Part shown: in pieces, positions 8,704 to 17,291 of the stretch
How the letters are laid out: every line of letters starts with the position of its first letter
Position numbering within the stretch: the stretch's first letter is position 1
Program-made: the position numbers and the translations under genes
The notes under the pieces: model-generated
Database searches by the model: none
The model's input: only the letters and a program-made list of their open reading frames with translations
What the model was told of the DNA's origin: nothing
Assembly (NCBI GenBank): GCA_051208035.1
Contig: JBPJFZ010000017.1
Span: 1-64,000, forward strand
Direction of reading: 5' to 3'
Source of the DNA: JACKOB01 sp024234575
GTDB taxonomy: Bacteria > Pseudomonadota > Gammaproteobacteria > Pseudomonadales > Oleiphilaceae
DNA: 64,000 nt

Positions 8704-10500
8704 ATGACACAGTTTTTAGCACTGCTACTTATGGTGTTATCGGCCTGCCAAGTGCATGCGGATAACCTTAAGCTGTATGATATTCAGACGAGAGTTAATC
8801 TTGATTCGTCTGTGCTTTATATTGAAGATGCCAATGCGTCACTGGATATTGGCGAGGTTTTGCAGCAAGCCTTACCCTGGCAGCAGGGTGGCCCCAAGTC
8901 TTTTAATAAAAGCTACAACCAGTCTGCGTGGTGGTTACGATTAGATATTGACAATGCGCAGGATAAACCACAACGGCGATTAATCGAATTAAGCTATGCC
9001 GTGCTGGATCATGTGGATGTGTATATTGTTGCTGGTGGGCAAGTTTTGGCTTCACATATGCTTGGTGATAAACAGCCATTTTACGAGCGGGTGTTCGACC
9101 ATCGTTTTTTCGTTATTCCTGTTGAATGGCAGCCATCTCAGTCATTGCAGATATACCTGCGGGTGAAGTCATCCAGCGCCGTGCAGGCACCGTTAACGCT
9201 TTGGGAAGAAAAAGCCTTTTACGGTTTTGACACCACGCGAACCATTATGAATGGCATCTTCTTTGGCATTATGCTGGTGATCGCGGCCTACAATTTGCTG
9301 ATTTTTTGCGTGTTAGGTGAGCGCACGTACTTGCTGTATGTTGGCTATGTGATATGCATGCCGCTGTTTTTAGCGAGTTTGGGAGGGTACTCGTTTCAGT
9401 ATATGTGGCCGACCTTTACCGATTGGAATGACGAGTCGATACTGTTTTTTCTATCAGGGGTTGTTGTTTTCGGTGTGGCCTTTACCCGTAGTTTCTTAGT
9501 TGTGCAGCGCTATTCACCAGGATTGGACCGGTTGTTAGTTATCGCGCTTGCGGGGGGGATTGTTTTGGCGGCAACCACTTTTATGCTGCCTTATTACGTT
9601 AATATCAAAGCGTTGATTGCCTGGGCGACGTTTGCCTGCATCCTGGCGCTGTTAAGTGGTGTGTTTTGTTGGTACAGCCAGCAAAAGGTGGCGCAGTATT
9701 ACACCATTGCCTGGGTGTCGATGCTAAGTGGCGGTGTGATTTTAGCGCTTAATAAGGCTGGGGTGCTGCCAGCTAACCTGTTTACTGAATACGCTACACA
9801 TATAGGCTCGGCGCTGGAGGTGGTGTTGTTGTCATTTGCGCTGGCCGAGCGCATCAACGAAGAGCGTCGTTTACGTTTCGAAGCGCAGGAAGAGGCTTTG
9901 ACGGGTATTCGGCAGGCTAATGAAGAATTGGAGTATCGGGTTCAGGAGCGCACCAAAGAGCTTGAGGCGATGACCTGCAAGCTGCGCGAGTTGAGTAACA
10001 CGGATCAGTTAACGGGGCTGCATAATCGGCGATTTTTCGACAGCCAGATTAAAATGGAGTGGTTACGCGCCTGTCGATACCAGCATCCGATTAGTATCAT
10101 TGCCATAGATATCGATCACTTCAAGTCTGTTAATGATCGTTATGGACACATGGTTGGGGATGAATGCCTGCGTGAAATTGCTCGTCGGGTGGGGTTAGGG
10201 GTGCGCTGGCCCACAGATGTGGCCGCAAGATATGGCGGTGAAGAGTTTGTGATGCTGTTGCCAGAAACAACACGAGAAGGTGCCGTAATAGTTGCCGAGC
10301 GCGTGCGCAAATCAGTCGAAGTTGCGCATATAGATACAAGGGCCGGCGAGCTGTCACTTACCATCAGTGCCGGAATCTATTGCGTCACTCCCGAAAACGA
10401 CAACTTTAGCGGGATTGATATCCTGCTAGAGAAGGCAGACGAATGCCTCTATCGAGCAAAAGCGATGGGCCGAAATTGTATATTTCCGGTACCGGACTAA
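8704..10500 (+). CDS. Membrane diguanylate cyclase, 7TMR-DISM sensor plus GGDEF
   Basis: Predicted to make cyclic di-GMP in response to a periplasmic ligand. The 598-aa protein has a signal peptide, an extracytoplasmic 7TMR-DISMED2-type beta domain (about residues 25-170) and seven membrane helices (about 180-385). A coiled linker ('EELEYRVQERTKELEAM') and a C-terminal GGDEF domain (about 430-598) follow. The active-site motif is GGEEF at 511-515, and the 'NTDQLTGLHNRRFF' opening is intact, so activity is expected. A canonical inhibitory RxxD site is not obvious. The ATG at 8704 precedes a good signal sequence. The ligand is unknown. The DISMED2 family is thought to bind carbohydrates or other small solutes. 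Confidence 0.92.
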   Translation: MTQFLALLLMVLSACQVHADNLKLYDIQTRVNLDSSVLYIEDANASLDIGEVLQQALPWQQGGPKSFNKSYNQSAWWLRLDIDNAQDKPQRRLIELSYAVLDHVDVYIVAGGQVLASHMLGDKQPFYERVFDHRFFVIPVEWQPSQSLQIYLRVKSSSAVQAPLTLWEEKAFYGFDTTRTIMNGIFFGIMLVIAAYNLLIFCVLGERTYLLYVGYVICMPLFLASLGGYSFQYMWPTFTDWNDESILFFLSGVVVFGVAFTRSFLVVQRYSPGLDRLLVIALAGGIVLAATTFMLPYYVNIKALIAWATFACILALLSGVFCWYSQQKVAQYYTIAWVSMLSGGVILALNKAGVLPANLFTEYATHIGSALEVVLLSFALAERINEERRLRFEAQEEALTGIRQANEELEYRVQERTKELEAMTCKLRELSNTDQLTGLHNRRFFDSQIKMEWLRACRYQHPISIIAIDIDHFKSVNDRYGHMVGDECLREIARRVGLGVRWPTDVAARYGGEEFVMLLPETTREGAVIVAERVRKSVEVAHIDTRAGELSLTISAGIYCVTPENDNFSGIDILLEKADECLYRAKAMGRNCIFPVPD

Positions 10501-10541
10501 TTTTGCCCGGTACGTTCACTTTTCGCGATGCGAGCAAAGTT

Positions 10542-11300
10542 TTAGTGTTGTTTGTTCCAGGCAATACACGCTTCAAGCGTTACCCCATGACCACCGAAAA
10601 TATCCAGCGCACTACCGATTGTCAGATCGACTTTACCTTGGGATAGTTCATTGACCAGCTGCAGATCTTGTAACGATCTTGCACCGCCTGCATAGGTGAC
10701 AGGCAGCGGGGAAATTTCCCCTAAGAGTGTGACCAGCTCTGTATCGATGCCTGCCTGCAAGCCTTCAACATCTGCTGCGTGAATCAAAAATTCGCTGCAA
10801 TGTCCGGCGAGTTCGGTGAGGGTTTCGCGATTGATGGCAGTTTCGGTAATGGTCTGCCAGCGGTCCGTGGCTATTTGCCAGCCAGCGTCCGTGCGGCGGC
10901 AGCTTAAATCAAGTACCAGACGCTCAGCGCCGACTTCTTTACGAATTCGATCAAGACGATCTGCAGATAAATGCCCACCTTCAAATAAGAACGAGGTAAC
11001 GATAACGTGGGTGGCGCCCGCATGCAGAAACTCGCTGGCGTTTTCATCGGTAACACCGCCTCCAAACTGCAAACCTTGTGGCCATGCCTTCAGTGCGTTA
11101 AGCGCTTCATCTTTGTTGCCTGGGCCCAAAGCAATAACATGACCGCCAGTAAGCCCATGCGTTTGATAAAGGCTGGCGTAATAGGCCGCATTATAAGGGC
11201 TTACATAATTTGTTTTGGCACCTTGGTCATTCAGGCTGCCGCCAACGATTTGCTTTACTTTGCCTTGGTGCAGGTCGATACAGGGGCGAAAGAGTGTCAA
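10542..11300 (-). CDS. hisA: Eukaryotic-type HisA (ProFAR isomerase)
   Basis: Catalyses the fourth step of histidine synthesis, isomerising ProFAR to PRFAR. The 252-aa TIM barrel begins 'LFRPCIDLHQGKVKQIVGG', with later segments 'HVIALGPGNKDEALNAL', 'LQFGGGVTDENA' and 'VTYAGGARSLQDL'. These match the HIS6/eukaryotic-type branch rather than the usual bacterial HisA. It starts at TTG 11300 with GAGG at a suitable distance (ACGAGGTTTCATTTG). No other his gene is nearby, so it stands outside a histidine operon. It converges with the cyclase gene. Confidence 0.82.
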   Translation of the reverse strand: MTLFRPCIDLHQGKVKQIVGGSLNDQGAKTNYVSPYNAAYYASLYQTHGLTGGHVIALGPGNKDEALNALKAWPQGLQFGGGVTDENASEFLHAGATHVIVTSFLFEGGHLSADRLDRIRKEVGAERLVLDLSCRRTDAGWQIATDRWQTITETAINRETLTELAGHCSEFLIHAADVEGLQAGIDTELVTLLGEISPLPVTYAGGARSLQDLQLVNELSQGKVDLTIGSALDIFGGHGVTLEACIAWNKQH

Positions 11301-11435
11301 ATGAAACCTCGTTTTGATAACAACCGATAAATATAAGCTAAGGTGGCTGGAAATTGGGCGACATTATAAAGGAAACCGTCATCCAGCGTCATATAATTGC
11401 GGCTAAACCCGGTTTGGCTACGGCACCAAAATAAA

Positions 11436-11467
11436 GGAAGACACCTCAGCCTAACTGGGTATCTTCG
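11436..11467 (-). terminator. Putative terminator of the C58 protease gene
   Basis: On the minus strand GAAGATACC and GGTGTCTTC form a 9-bp stem with one G-U pair and a 12-nt loop (arms 11458-11466 and 11437-11445). The T-rich stretch CTTTATTTT follows. It starts 10 bp after the stop codon. The imperfect T-run leaves some doubt. Confidence 0.5.
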
Positions 11468-11476
11468 AAGTTTATG

Positions 11477-12181
11477 CTATACGCTGCGTGCATAGGCTAC
11501 CGCTTGCGCTTTCCAGTACTCATCGTAGCGCAGCAGCTGGGTCAACAGTGGAAGCCAGCGATAAAAGTCTTCTTTCTTAGCGAAATAAAATTCACCGCAG
11601 TTAGGATCGAAAAAGCAGGCGTCTTGAGCAATCCAGGCGCACATGGCATGGCCTCCATTACCGTCCATGCCTAATAAAACATAGTTTCCAGAAGTGTTTT
11701 TATCGGTTTTTTGCATCGCACTTGCCAGTCTTCTGCCGATGCTGCCTTTTGACCCTCTGGAGGACTGTCTGGTGGTGCTCCATTTATCTATATTGTCACC
11801 GGTTACAATGTTCTGCCGCATCTTCAAGCCATGCATATTCAGGTATTTGTCTGATGCGGCCATTTGACCCATACGCTGGATAATGTTGTCCGCAAAGTTG
11901 ATCATGATGTTGTACATAGCACCGGTATCGATGGTCTGACCTTTATATAACCAGTTCCATAGTGAACTGTCTTTAGCGTGCTCGACCATCCATTTCGTTG
12001 ACAGTGCCTGGCAGACGCCTCCGCTGGTGCTTCGGTGCATGCCTATCATGGTCGAAACTGGTGGCAGGCATTGCGAAAACTTGAAAGTGCATTGGCCGCC
12101 GTAGTCTTTTACCGAACTCTGGACAAGGTTGATATGGGCACCAAGGGGATCTTTATGATGAGTAATAGTGTGGCCGGGCAT
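11477..12181 (-). CDS. YopT/AvrPphB-like cysteine protease (peptidase C58)
   Basis: The 234-aa protein carries the three catalytic signatures of the C58 papain-like proteases in the right order and spacing. C57 is in GGVCQALSTKWM, H178 in GNGGHAMCAW, and D192 in the hallmark FFDPNCGEFYF. Known members are type III effectors (YopT, AvrPphB) or effector domains of large toxins that cut prenylated GTPases or kinases. No signal peptide, chaperone gene or secretion system is adjacent. Extra cysteines (C31, C38, C181, C189, C195) are notable. It starts at the ATG at 12181 with AAGGAG upstream. The family is clear, but the substrate and export route are unknown. Confidence 0.75.
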   Translation of the reverse strand: MPGHTITHHKDPLGAHINLVQSSVKDYGGQCTFKFSQCLPPVSTMIGMHRSTSGGVCQALSTKWMVEHAKDSSLWNWLYKGQTIDTGAMYNIMINFADNIIQRMGQMAASDKYLNMHGLKMRQNIVTGDNIDKWSTTRQSSRGSKGSIGRRLASAMQKTDKNTSGNYVLLGMDGNGGHAMCAWIAQDACFFDPNCGEFYFAKKEDFYRWLPLLTQLLRYDEYWKAQAVAYARSV

Positions 12182-12594
12182 GAGACGCTCCTTTTTATTA
12201 GTTTTTTAAACAGCAGGAAAAACGCTTCGCCGTCGTAACATTGCAATCAGCTCGTTAGGACTTCAGCGAAACTGCGGCCTGCTAAATTTAAGTAGAGATA
12301 AGTAAAGTCTATAGGTCTGCAGATATCTACAATAAATCGACATCTGGTTTTCTGTCATCATCATGTGATGCTGCTTCTTCACTAAAGATAGCGCTGCGTG
12401 CAGCAAATAACCCTCAAATTTGCATGCACAAACAGTGTGGTTGTCTTTTAACCAAAAATAACAATTAACTCTGATAAATTCTCCTGCACTGTCAGAGTTT
12501 GTGGCATAATCGCCGCCTTTATTTTTACCGTCAGGGCAAGTTTATTCAGCCTGGGTAAAACCCCTTAAAAACAGTTTAATCTCGGAAGAAAACA
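12182..12594. other. Intergenic region between C58 protease and ybiT
   Basis: These 413 bp separate two divergent genes and must hold both promoters. A CATAAT hexamer at 12505-12510 is a possible -10 box for ybiT, but no good -35 is visible. I see no RNA gene, repeat or conserved small ORF. Confidence 0.5.
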
Positions 12595-14184
12595 TTGCTT
12601 ACTACTGCGAATATCACCATGCAATTTGGCGCCAAGCCACTTTTTGAAAACGTTTCGGTAAAGTTTGGCGATGGCAATCGCTACGGTCTTATTGGTGCCA
12701 ATGGTTGCGGCAAATCGACCTTTATGAAAATTTTGGGTGGTGATCTCGAGCCCACATCAGGGAATGTCTCGAAAGACCCCAATGAGCGTATTGGTAAATT
12801 GCGGCAGGATCAGTTTGCCTACGAAAAACATAGTGTCATTGATACCGTTATCATGGGGCATGAAGAACTCTGGGCCGTTAAAGCCGAGCGTGATGCGATT
12901 TATGCCAATATGGAAATGACCGAGGAAGATGGTATTCGTGCAGGCGAGCTTGAAGCAGAATTTGCCGAAATGGATGGCTATACCGCCGAGTCCCGTGCCG
13001 GTGAGTTATTGTTGGGGGTCGGTATTCCCATTGAGCAACATTTTGGACCGATGAGTGAGGTTGCCCCTGGCTGGAAATTACGAGTGTTGCTGGCGCAGGT
13101 GTTGTTTTCAGACCCGGACATCATGTTACTCGATGAGCCAACCAACAACCTGGATATCAACACCATCCGCTGGTTAGAAGGCGTGCTTAACGAACGCAAT
13201 TGCACCATGATCATTATTTCCCACGATCGACACTTTCTTAACAGTGTGTGTACGCATATGGCAGATCTGGATTATGGCTCTATTCGTCTGTTTCCAGGTT
13301 CTTACGATGAGTATATGACCGCCGCGACACAATCACGTGAGCGTCTGCTGGCAGATAATGCCAAGAAAAAGGCGCAAATCGCCGAGCTGAAAACATTTGT
13401 CAGCCGTTTCTCTGCCAACGCTTCCAAATCGAAGCAGGCAACCTCCCGTGCCAAGCAGATTGATAAAATCCAGCTCGAAGAAGTGAAGCCTTCTAGTCGG
13501 CAAAGCCCGTTTATTCGCTTTGACGAGAAAAAGAAACTGCATCGTCTTGCCCTTGAGGTGAAAGGGTTAGCAAAAAGTTATGACGAAGAGCTGTTTTCCG
13601 GCTTGAACCTCATGGTGGAAGTAGGTGAGAGAATAGCTGTTATCGGGCCTAACGGTATTGGTAAAACCACGCTATTGAAATGCCTGGTAGGTGATACAGC
13701 GCTCACTAAAGGTACGGTCAAGTGGTCCGAAAATGCACAAATTGGCTATTACGCACAGGATCATGCGTCAGATTTTGCCGAAGACAAAAATTTAATTGAC
13801 TGGATGAGTGAGTGGCGCCAGGAAACCGATGACGAGCAAATGATAAGAGGGACGCTTGGCCGGCTGTTGTTCTCGGCCAATGACATTGTGAAGTCGGTAA
13901 AAGTGATTTCAGGTGGTGAACAGGGAAGAATGCTGTTTGGCAAGTTGATGTTGCAACGGCCGAATATTATGGTGATGGATGAGCCGACCAACCACTTGGA
14001 CATGGAGTCGATCGAATCACTTAACCTGGCGTTGGAAAACTATGCCGGTACGCTGATATTCGTCAGTCATGACCGAGAGTTTGTATCGTCTTTGGCGACT
14101 CGAATCATCGAGCTGACGCCTACAGGTATTGTTGACTTCCATGGCACTTATGAAGATTACTTAAAGAGTCAGGGTGTTGCGTAA
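12595..14184 (+). CDS. ybiT: ABC-F ATPase YbiT
   Basis: Soluble twin-ATPase of the ABC-F class, which acts on the ribosome rather than in a transporter. The 529-aa protein closely follows Escherichia coli YbiT along its length. It has a first Walker A (GANGCGKST), 'LLDEPTNNLDINTIRWLE', the inter-domain linker 'ANASKSKQATSRAKQIDKI', a second Walker A (GPNGIGKTT) and 'MDEPTNHLDMESIESLN'. The start is TTG at 12595 with GGAAG upstream. In the second domain the signature reads SGGEQGR. It is a single-gene unit closed by a strong terminator. Confidence 0.95.
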   Translation: MLTTANITMQFGAKPLFENVSVKFGDGNRYGLIGANGCGKSTFMKILGGDLEPTSGNVSKDPNERIGKLRQDQFAYEKHSVIDTVIMGHEELWAVKAERDAIYANMEMTEEDGIRAGELEAEFAEMDGYTAESRAGELLLGVGIPIEQHFGPMSEVAPGWKLRVLLAQVLFSDPDIMLLDEPTNNLDINTIRWLEGVLNERNCTMIIISHDRHFLNSVCTHMADLDYGSIRLFPGSYDEYMTAATQSRERLLADNAKKKAQIAELKTFVSRFSANASKSKQATSRAKQIDKIQLEEVKPSSRQSPFIRFDEKKKLHRLALEVKGLAKSYDEELFSGLNLMVEVGERIAVIGPNGIGKTTLLKCLVGDTALTKGTVKWSENAQIGYYAQDHASDFAEDKNLIDWMSEWRQETDDEQMIRGTLGRLLFSANDIVKSVKVISGGEQGRMLFGKLMLQRPNIMVMDEPTNHLDMESIESLNLALENYAGTLIFVSHDREFVSSLATRIIELTPTGIVDFHGTYEDYLKSQGVA

Positions 14185-14212
14185 ACTGGTAGCCAGTTAA
14201 GCTGCCAGCAAG

Positions 14213-14244
14213 AAAAAAGGGTGCGCATAGCGCACCCTTTTTTT
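14213..14244. terminator. Bidirectional rho-independent terminator
   Basis: GGGTGCGC (14219-14226) and GCGCACCC (14230-14237) form a perfect 8-bp stem with an ATA loop. Six A precede it and seven T follow. It therefore ends ybiT on the plus strand and the converging acyltransferase gene on the minus strand. Confidence 0.93.
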
Positions 14245-14264
14245 ATCAGAATCACCGTGGTGCT

Positions 14265-14852
14265 TTAATCAATGTGGCACTGTTCGGCGTACTTGCCGCT
14301 GATATTGGCGTAGAATTTGCGCATTTCTGGTATATCTTTCTCGATATCGCCGGTGGGATAAAAGGTTGGGCCAAAGCCGCCCACCTTACGCTTGTAATCA
14401 AGAAATCCCATGCCAATCGGCACCTTTGCGCCCACCGCAATATAGTAAAACCCGGTCTTCCACTTGTTTACTTTTGATCGCGTGCCTTCTGGTGGAATCG
14501 TTATGACTAATCTACCATCGGTTCGATTGAAGGCTTCAATGGTTTGTTGAACCACATTGTTTGATGACTTACGGTTGATTGGAATGCCGCCCATCCATCT
14601 CATGATAGGGCCAAGAACACCTTTAAAAAGTGAGTCTTTACCCATCCAGAAAATATCAAATTTAAAGATAAACGCCATTGCCAATGTGATGGGGAAGTCC
14701 CAGTTTGTTGTGTGTGGCACGGCAATTAACACGTACTTCTTTTCTGTCGGTGGTTTCCCTTCTAGCTTCCAGCCTAAGCATTTCAGCAAAAGCCAGGCAA
14801 TTAACCAGAAAATTTGTCTAACGACAGGCGTGTTATAAATGGTTCGTCGCAC
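14265..14852 (-). CDS. Lysophospholipid acyltransferase family protein (PlsC-like)
   Basis: Membrane-associated glycerolipid acyltransferase of 195 aa. The catalytic HX4D motif is H47-TTNW-D52, followed by 'FPITLAMAF', a 'GGIPINR' block and the phosphate-binding 'PEGTRSK' block in the family order. An N-terminal hydrophobic stretch (about residues 12-26) anchors it. Relatives acylate 1-acylglycerol-3-phosphate or are uncharacterised short homologues. The short length fits the latter subgroup. The start is GTG at 14852 with AAAGGT upstream. Confidence 0.85.
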   Translation of the reverse strand: MRRTIYNTPVVRQIFWLIAWLLLKCLGWKLEGKPPTEKKYVLIAVPHTTNWDFPITLAMAFIFKFDIFWMGKDSLFKGVLGPIMRWMGGIPINRKSSNNVVQQTIEAFNRTDGRLVITIPPEGTRSKVNKWKTGFYYIAVGAKVPIGMGFLDYKRKVGGFGPTFYPTGDIEKDIPEMRKFYANISGKYAEQCHID

Positions 14853-15190
14853 GTAGTAATACCTTTGGATGATTAATTAAACCTGACAATGCGTGGCAGG
14901 TTTATGCCATTAGCAACGAGTCCAATTCTTGCTACCGGATTATGGAGTAAACAAATGTTTTTGGAGCTTTGTCAGAGCGCGGCGATTCTATCACAGTTGT
15001 AAGTTAAAAAATAAATCTAAATCAAGCCGCTCGGAGGCACTATAAGCATAGCCAAAAAAATGAAAATGTATAAAGCCTGCGGTTAATAATCCCTAAAGAT
15101 TGGCAATTACGCGATAACCCCGACTGCCGCTCTCAACATTGATGTATAATCTCGCGCTGCATCAACAAAAATTACTTTCAGGAAGAGATT
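14853..15190. other. Divergent promoter region (acyltransferase / helicase)
   Basis: These 338 bp lie between divergent genes. TATAAT at 15145-15150 is a plausible -10 box for the helicase gene, although its -35 is poor. Nothing else recognisable was found. Confidence 0.4.
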
Positions 15191-16396
15191 ATGCTCGCGG
15201 ATCTAACATTAAACCCGTTACTTATTCAGGCAACAGAAGCGTTAGGCTATTCACAGGCGACGCCGGTACAGCAAAAAGCGATACCAAAGGTGCTTGAAAA
15301 TCGGGATTTAATTGTTAGCGCTGCAACTGGCAGTGGTAAAACGGCAGCCTTTATGTTGCCGATTATGCACCGCCTTCTGGCCGAGTCAAAAACGCCGGTG
15401 CGTGCGCTGGTTTTGGTGCCCACGCGGGAGCTGGCCAGGCAGATTGTGCAGGCAAGCGAGAAGCTGGCGCAGTTTTCTCATTTAAAAGTGGCGGAAGTCA
15501 CAGGTGGTAAAGATTTTCTGGTGCAGCAGAGAGCTTTGCAGCGTGGTCCGGATATCGTTGTGGCAACCCCGGGGCGTCTGCAGGAGCATCTCGAAAATGG
15601 TGTGCCTGATTTGGCAAATCTGCAGGTCATCGTGCTTGATGAAGCTGACCGCATGCTGGATATGGGCTTTAAAGATACGGTGCTCGATATTATTGGCAAG
15701 TGCCCCGAGAAGCGACAAACCCTGATATTCTCGGCGACGCTGCCTGGCAGCATCCGTCGTCTGGCAGAGACCACCATGACAGATCCTGAGTCGCTGCTGA
15801 TAGATCATCATCGCGAACAACATCAGGATATTCGCCAGCAAATTTTACTGGCAGACGATGACTCTCATAAAGAAAAACTGTTGCGCTGGCTGTTAGAGAA
15901 TGAAACTTTCGAGAAAGCCATCGTCTTCACCAACACGAAAGTGACAGCGGGTCGGCTGGATGGACTGTTACGCTATCAAAAACAGCGGGCCGCCCACCTG
16001 CACGGCGATGTCGAACAAAAAGGCCGACAGGCCACGGTTGATGCTTTTCGTAGTGGTAAGGTGAATGTGCTGGTAGCAACCGACTTGGCAGCTCGTGGTT
16101 TGGATGTGCAGGGTATTGATTTAATTGTTAATTTTGATATGCCCCGGCGAGGCGATGACTATGTGCACCGCATCGGGCGTACCGGACGTGCTGGTGTGCA
16201 GGGGCAATCTGTGTCACTGATTTCACCCAATGAATGGAACTTGATGTCTTCTATCGAGCGCTATTTAAAAGTTCGTTTCGAGCGTAAGTACATTAAAGAA
16301 CTTGCTGGTCTGTATAAAGGCCCCAAAAAGCTAAAAGCCTCTGGTAAAGCAGCCAGTAGTAAGAAAAAGAAGAAGAAAGCCAAAGCCTCGAAGTAA
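15191..16396 (+). CDS. DEAD-box RNA helicase, SrmB-like
   Basis: ATP-dependent RNA helicase of 401 aa, probably acting in ribosome assembly or RNA turnover. The Q motif (ATPVQQKAIP), motif I (AATGSGKT), Ia (PTRELARQ), motif II (DEADRMLDMGF), motif III (SAT) and motif VI (HRIGRTGRAG) are all present. A basic Lys-rich tail (residues 380-401) ends the protein. The layout is nearest SrmB, with the conserved GGK after motif Ia, but RhlE-type relatives cannot be excluded. A strong AGGAAGAG site precedes the ATG. The gene converges with the hydrolase gene at 16431. Confidence 0.88.
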   Translation: MLADLTLNPLLIQATEALGYSQATPVQQKAIPKVLENRDLIVSAATGSGKTAAFMLPIMHRLLAESKTPVRALVLVPTRELARQIVQASEKLAQFSHLKVAEVTGGKDFLVQQRALQRGPDIVVATPGRLQEHLENGVPDLANLQVIVLDEADRMLDMGFKDTVLDIIGKCPEKRQTLIFSATLPGSIRRLAETTMTDPESLLIDHHREQHQDIRQQILLADDDSHKEKLLRWLLENETFEKAIVFTNTKVTAGRLDGLLRYQKQRAAHLHGDVEQKGRQATVDAFRSGKVNVLVATDLAARGLDVQGIDLIVNFDMPRRGDDYVHRIGRTGRAGVQGQSVSLISPNEWNLMSSIERYLKVRFERKYIKELAGLYKGPKKLKASGKAASSKKKKKKAKASK

Positions 16397-16430
16397 TGAC
16401 GGGGCTTTTACTATCATGAAATGAGAGAGC

Positions 16431-17261
16431 CTATTTGGCTAAACCGGGCTGGTGTTTAGCCAAGTGGCATTCATACAATACTTGATCGTTGGTTTGCCAG
16501 GGTTTGAATTCAGCGTGCCGGTACTTGAATATCCCGTTTGTGAACAGGCCGATGCTTTGTTTGATAAACTTCAGGTACGGCAGCCAGTTCGAAGGCTTAT
16601 AGATCACTCTGTCTTTATGCAAAAAATACAACTGCACGGCATAAGTGGATAGCACTGTCATTGGCATCCAGAAAAACAACAACGACAATACCAGGCGCCA
16701 TTGGCTTTTATAAAGTGCTTTGTAAGCATCGTAGCAAACTGCTTGATGCTCAATTTCTTCGAATGAGTGCCAGTTTACAAAATCAATCGCGGCGTTATTT
16801 TTGGTGCCGGTCCATTCCTCTGAGTGAGTCAGAAAATCACGACTAATAGCCGAGGTAAAGTGCTCGAACGATGCAGGAATCGCCATTTCGAAAGCATGAC
16901 TTGAGCACTTTCGAATCAATAGCATAGATTTCTTCTGCAGCCACTCGAAAAAACGAATAGCAGGGTAATGGCATTGTTGAAGCAGATCGTTTGATTTTTT
17001 GTGGATGACAGCATGACTTCCCTCCTGTTTGATTAATACCAGGATTTCACCCTGCAGAGTGGGGTCGTTAACTGCGTTGAAATTCTTGCGCATAATTTCG
17101 TTCACTGTGCGCTCAGAATAGGGAATCAATACCGAAAGAGCATTCATGAAATGCGTTTTAAACGGGTCTGCCAGCCATACTTTTGGCGTGTTGCTAAAGT
17201 CGAATTCAGGTCTCCGCGAAGTTATTGCCACAGATTCTGGTGTGCTGCTTTGTGTTGACAT
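16431..17261 (-). CDS. Predicted metal-dependent hydrolase (PF10118-type)
   Basis: Protein of 276 aa of the 'predicted metal-dependent hydrolase' family, which has a ferritin-like four-helix layout. Acidic/histidine pairs consistent with a metal site are visible: 'IKQEGSHAVIH', 'FEHFT' and 'WHSFEEIEHQAVCYD'. A hydrophobic segment near residue 190-212 (VLSLLFFWMPMTVLSTYAV) suggests membrane association. It is the second gene of an operon with yqhD (30-bp gap) and has an excellent AGGAGG site. Members are often found near lipid- or hydrocarbon-metabolism genes, but no reaction is established. Confidence 0.8.
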   Translation of the reverse strand: MSTQSSTPESVAITSRRPEFDFSNTPKVWLADPFKTHFMNALSVLIPYSERTVNEIMRKNFNAVNDPTLQGEILVLIKQEGSHAVIHKKSNDLLQQCHYPAIRFFEWLQKKSMLLIRKCSSHAFEMAIPASFEHFTSAISRDFLTHSEEWTGTKNNAAIDFVNWHSFEEIEHQAVCYDAYKALYKSQWRLVLSLLFFWMPMTVLSTYAVQLYFLHKDRVIYKPSNWLPYLKFIKQSIGLFTNGIFKYRHAEFKPWQTNDQVLYECHLAKHQPGLAK

Positions 17262-17291
17262 GCTACTTCCTCCTTGAGTGTGCGTCGCCTT

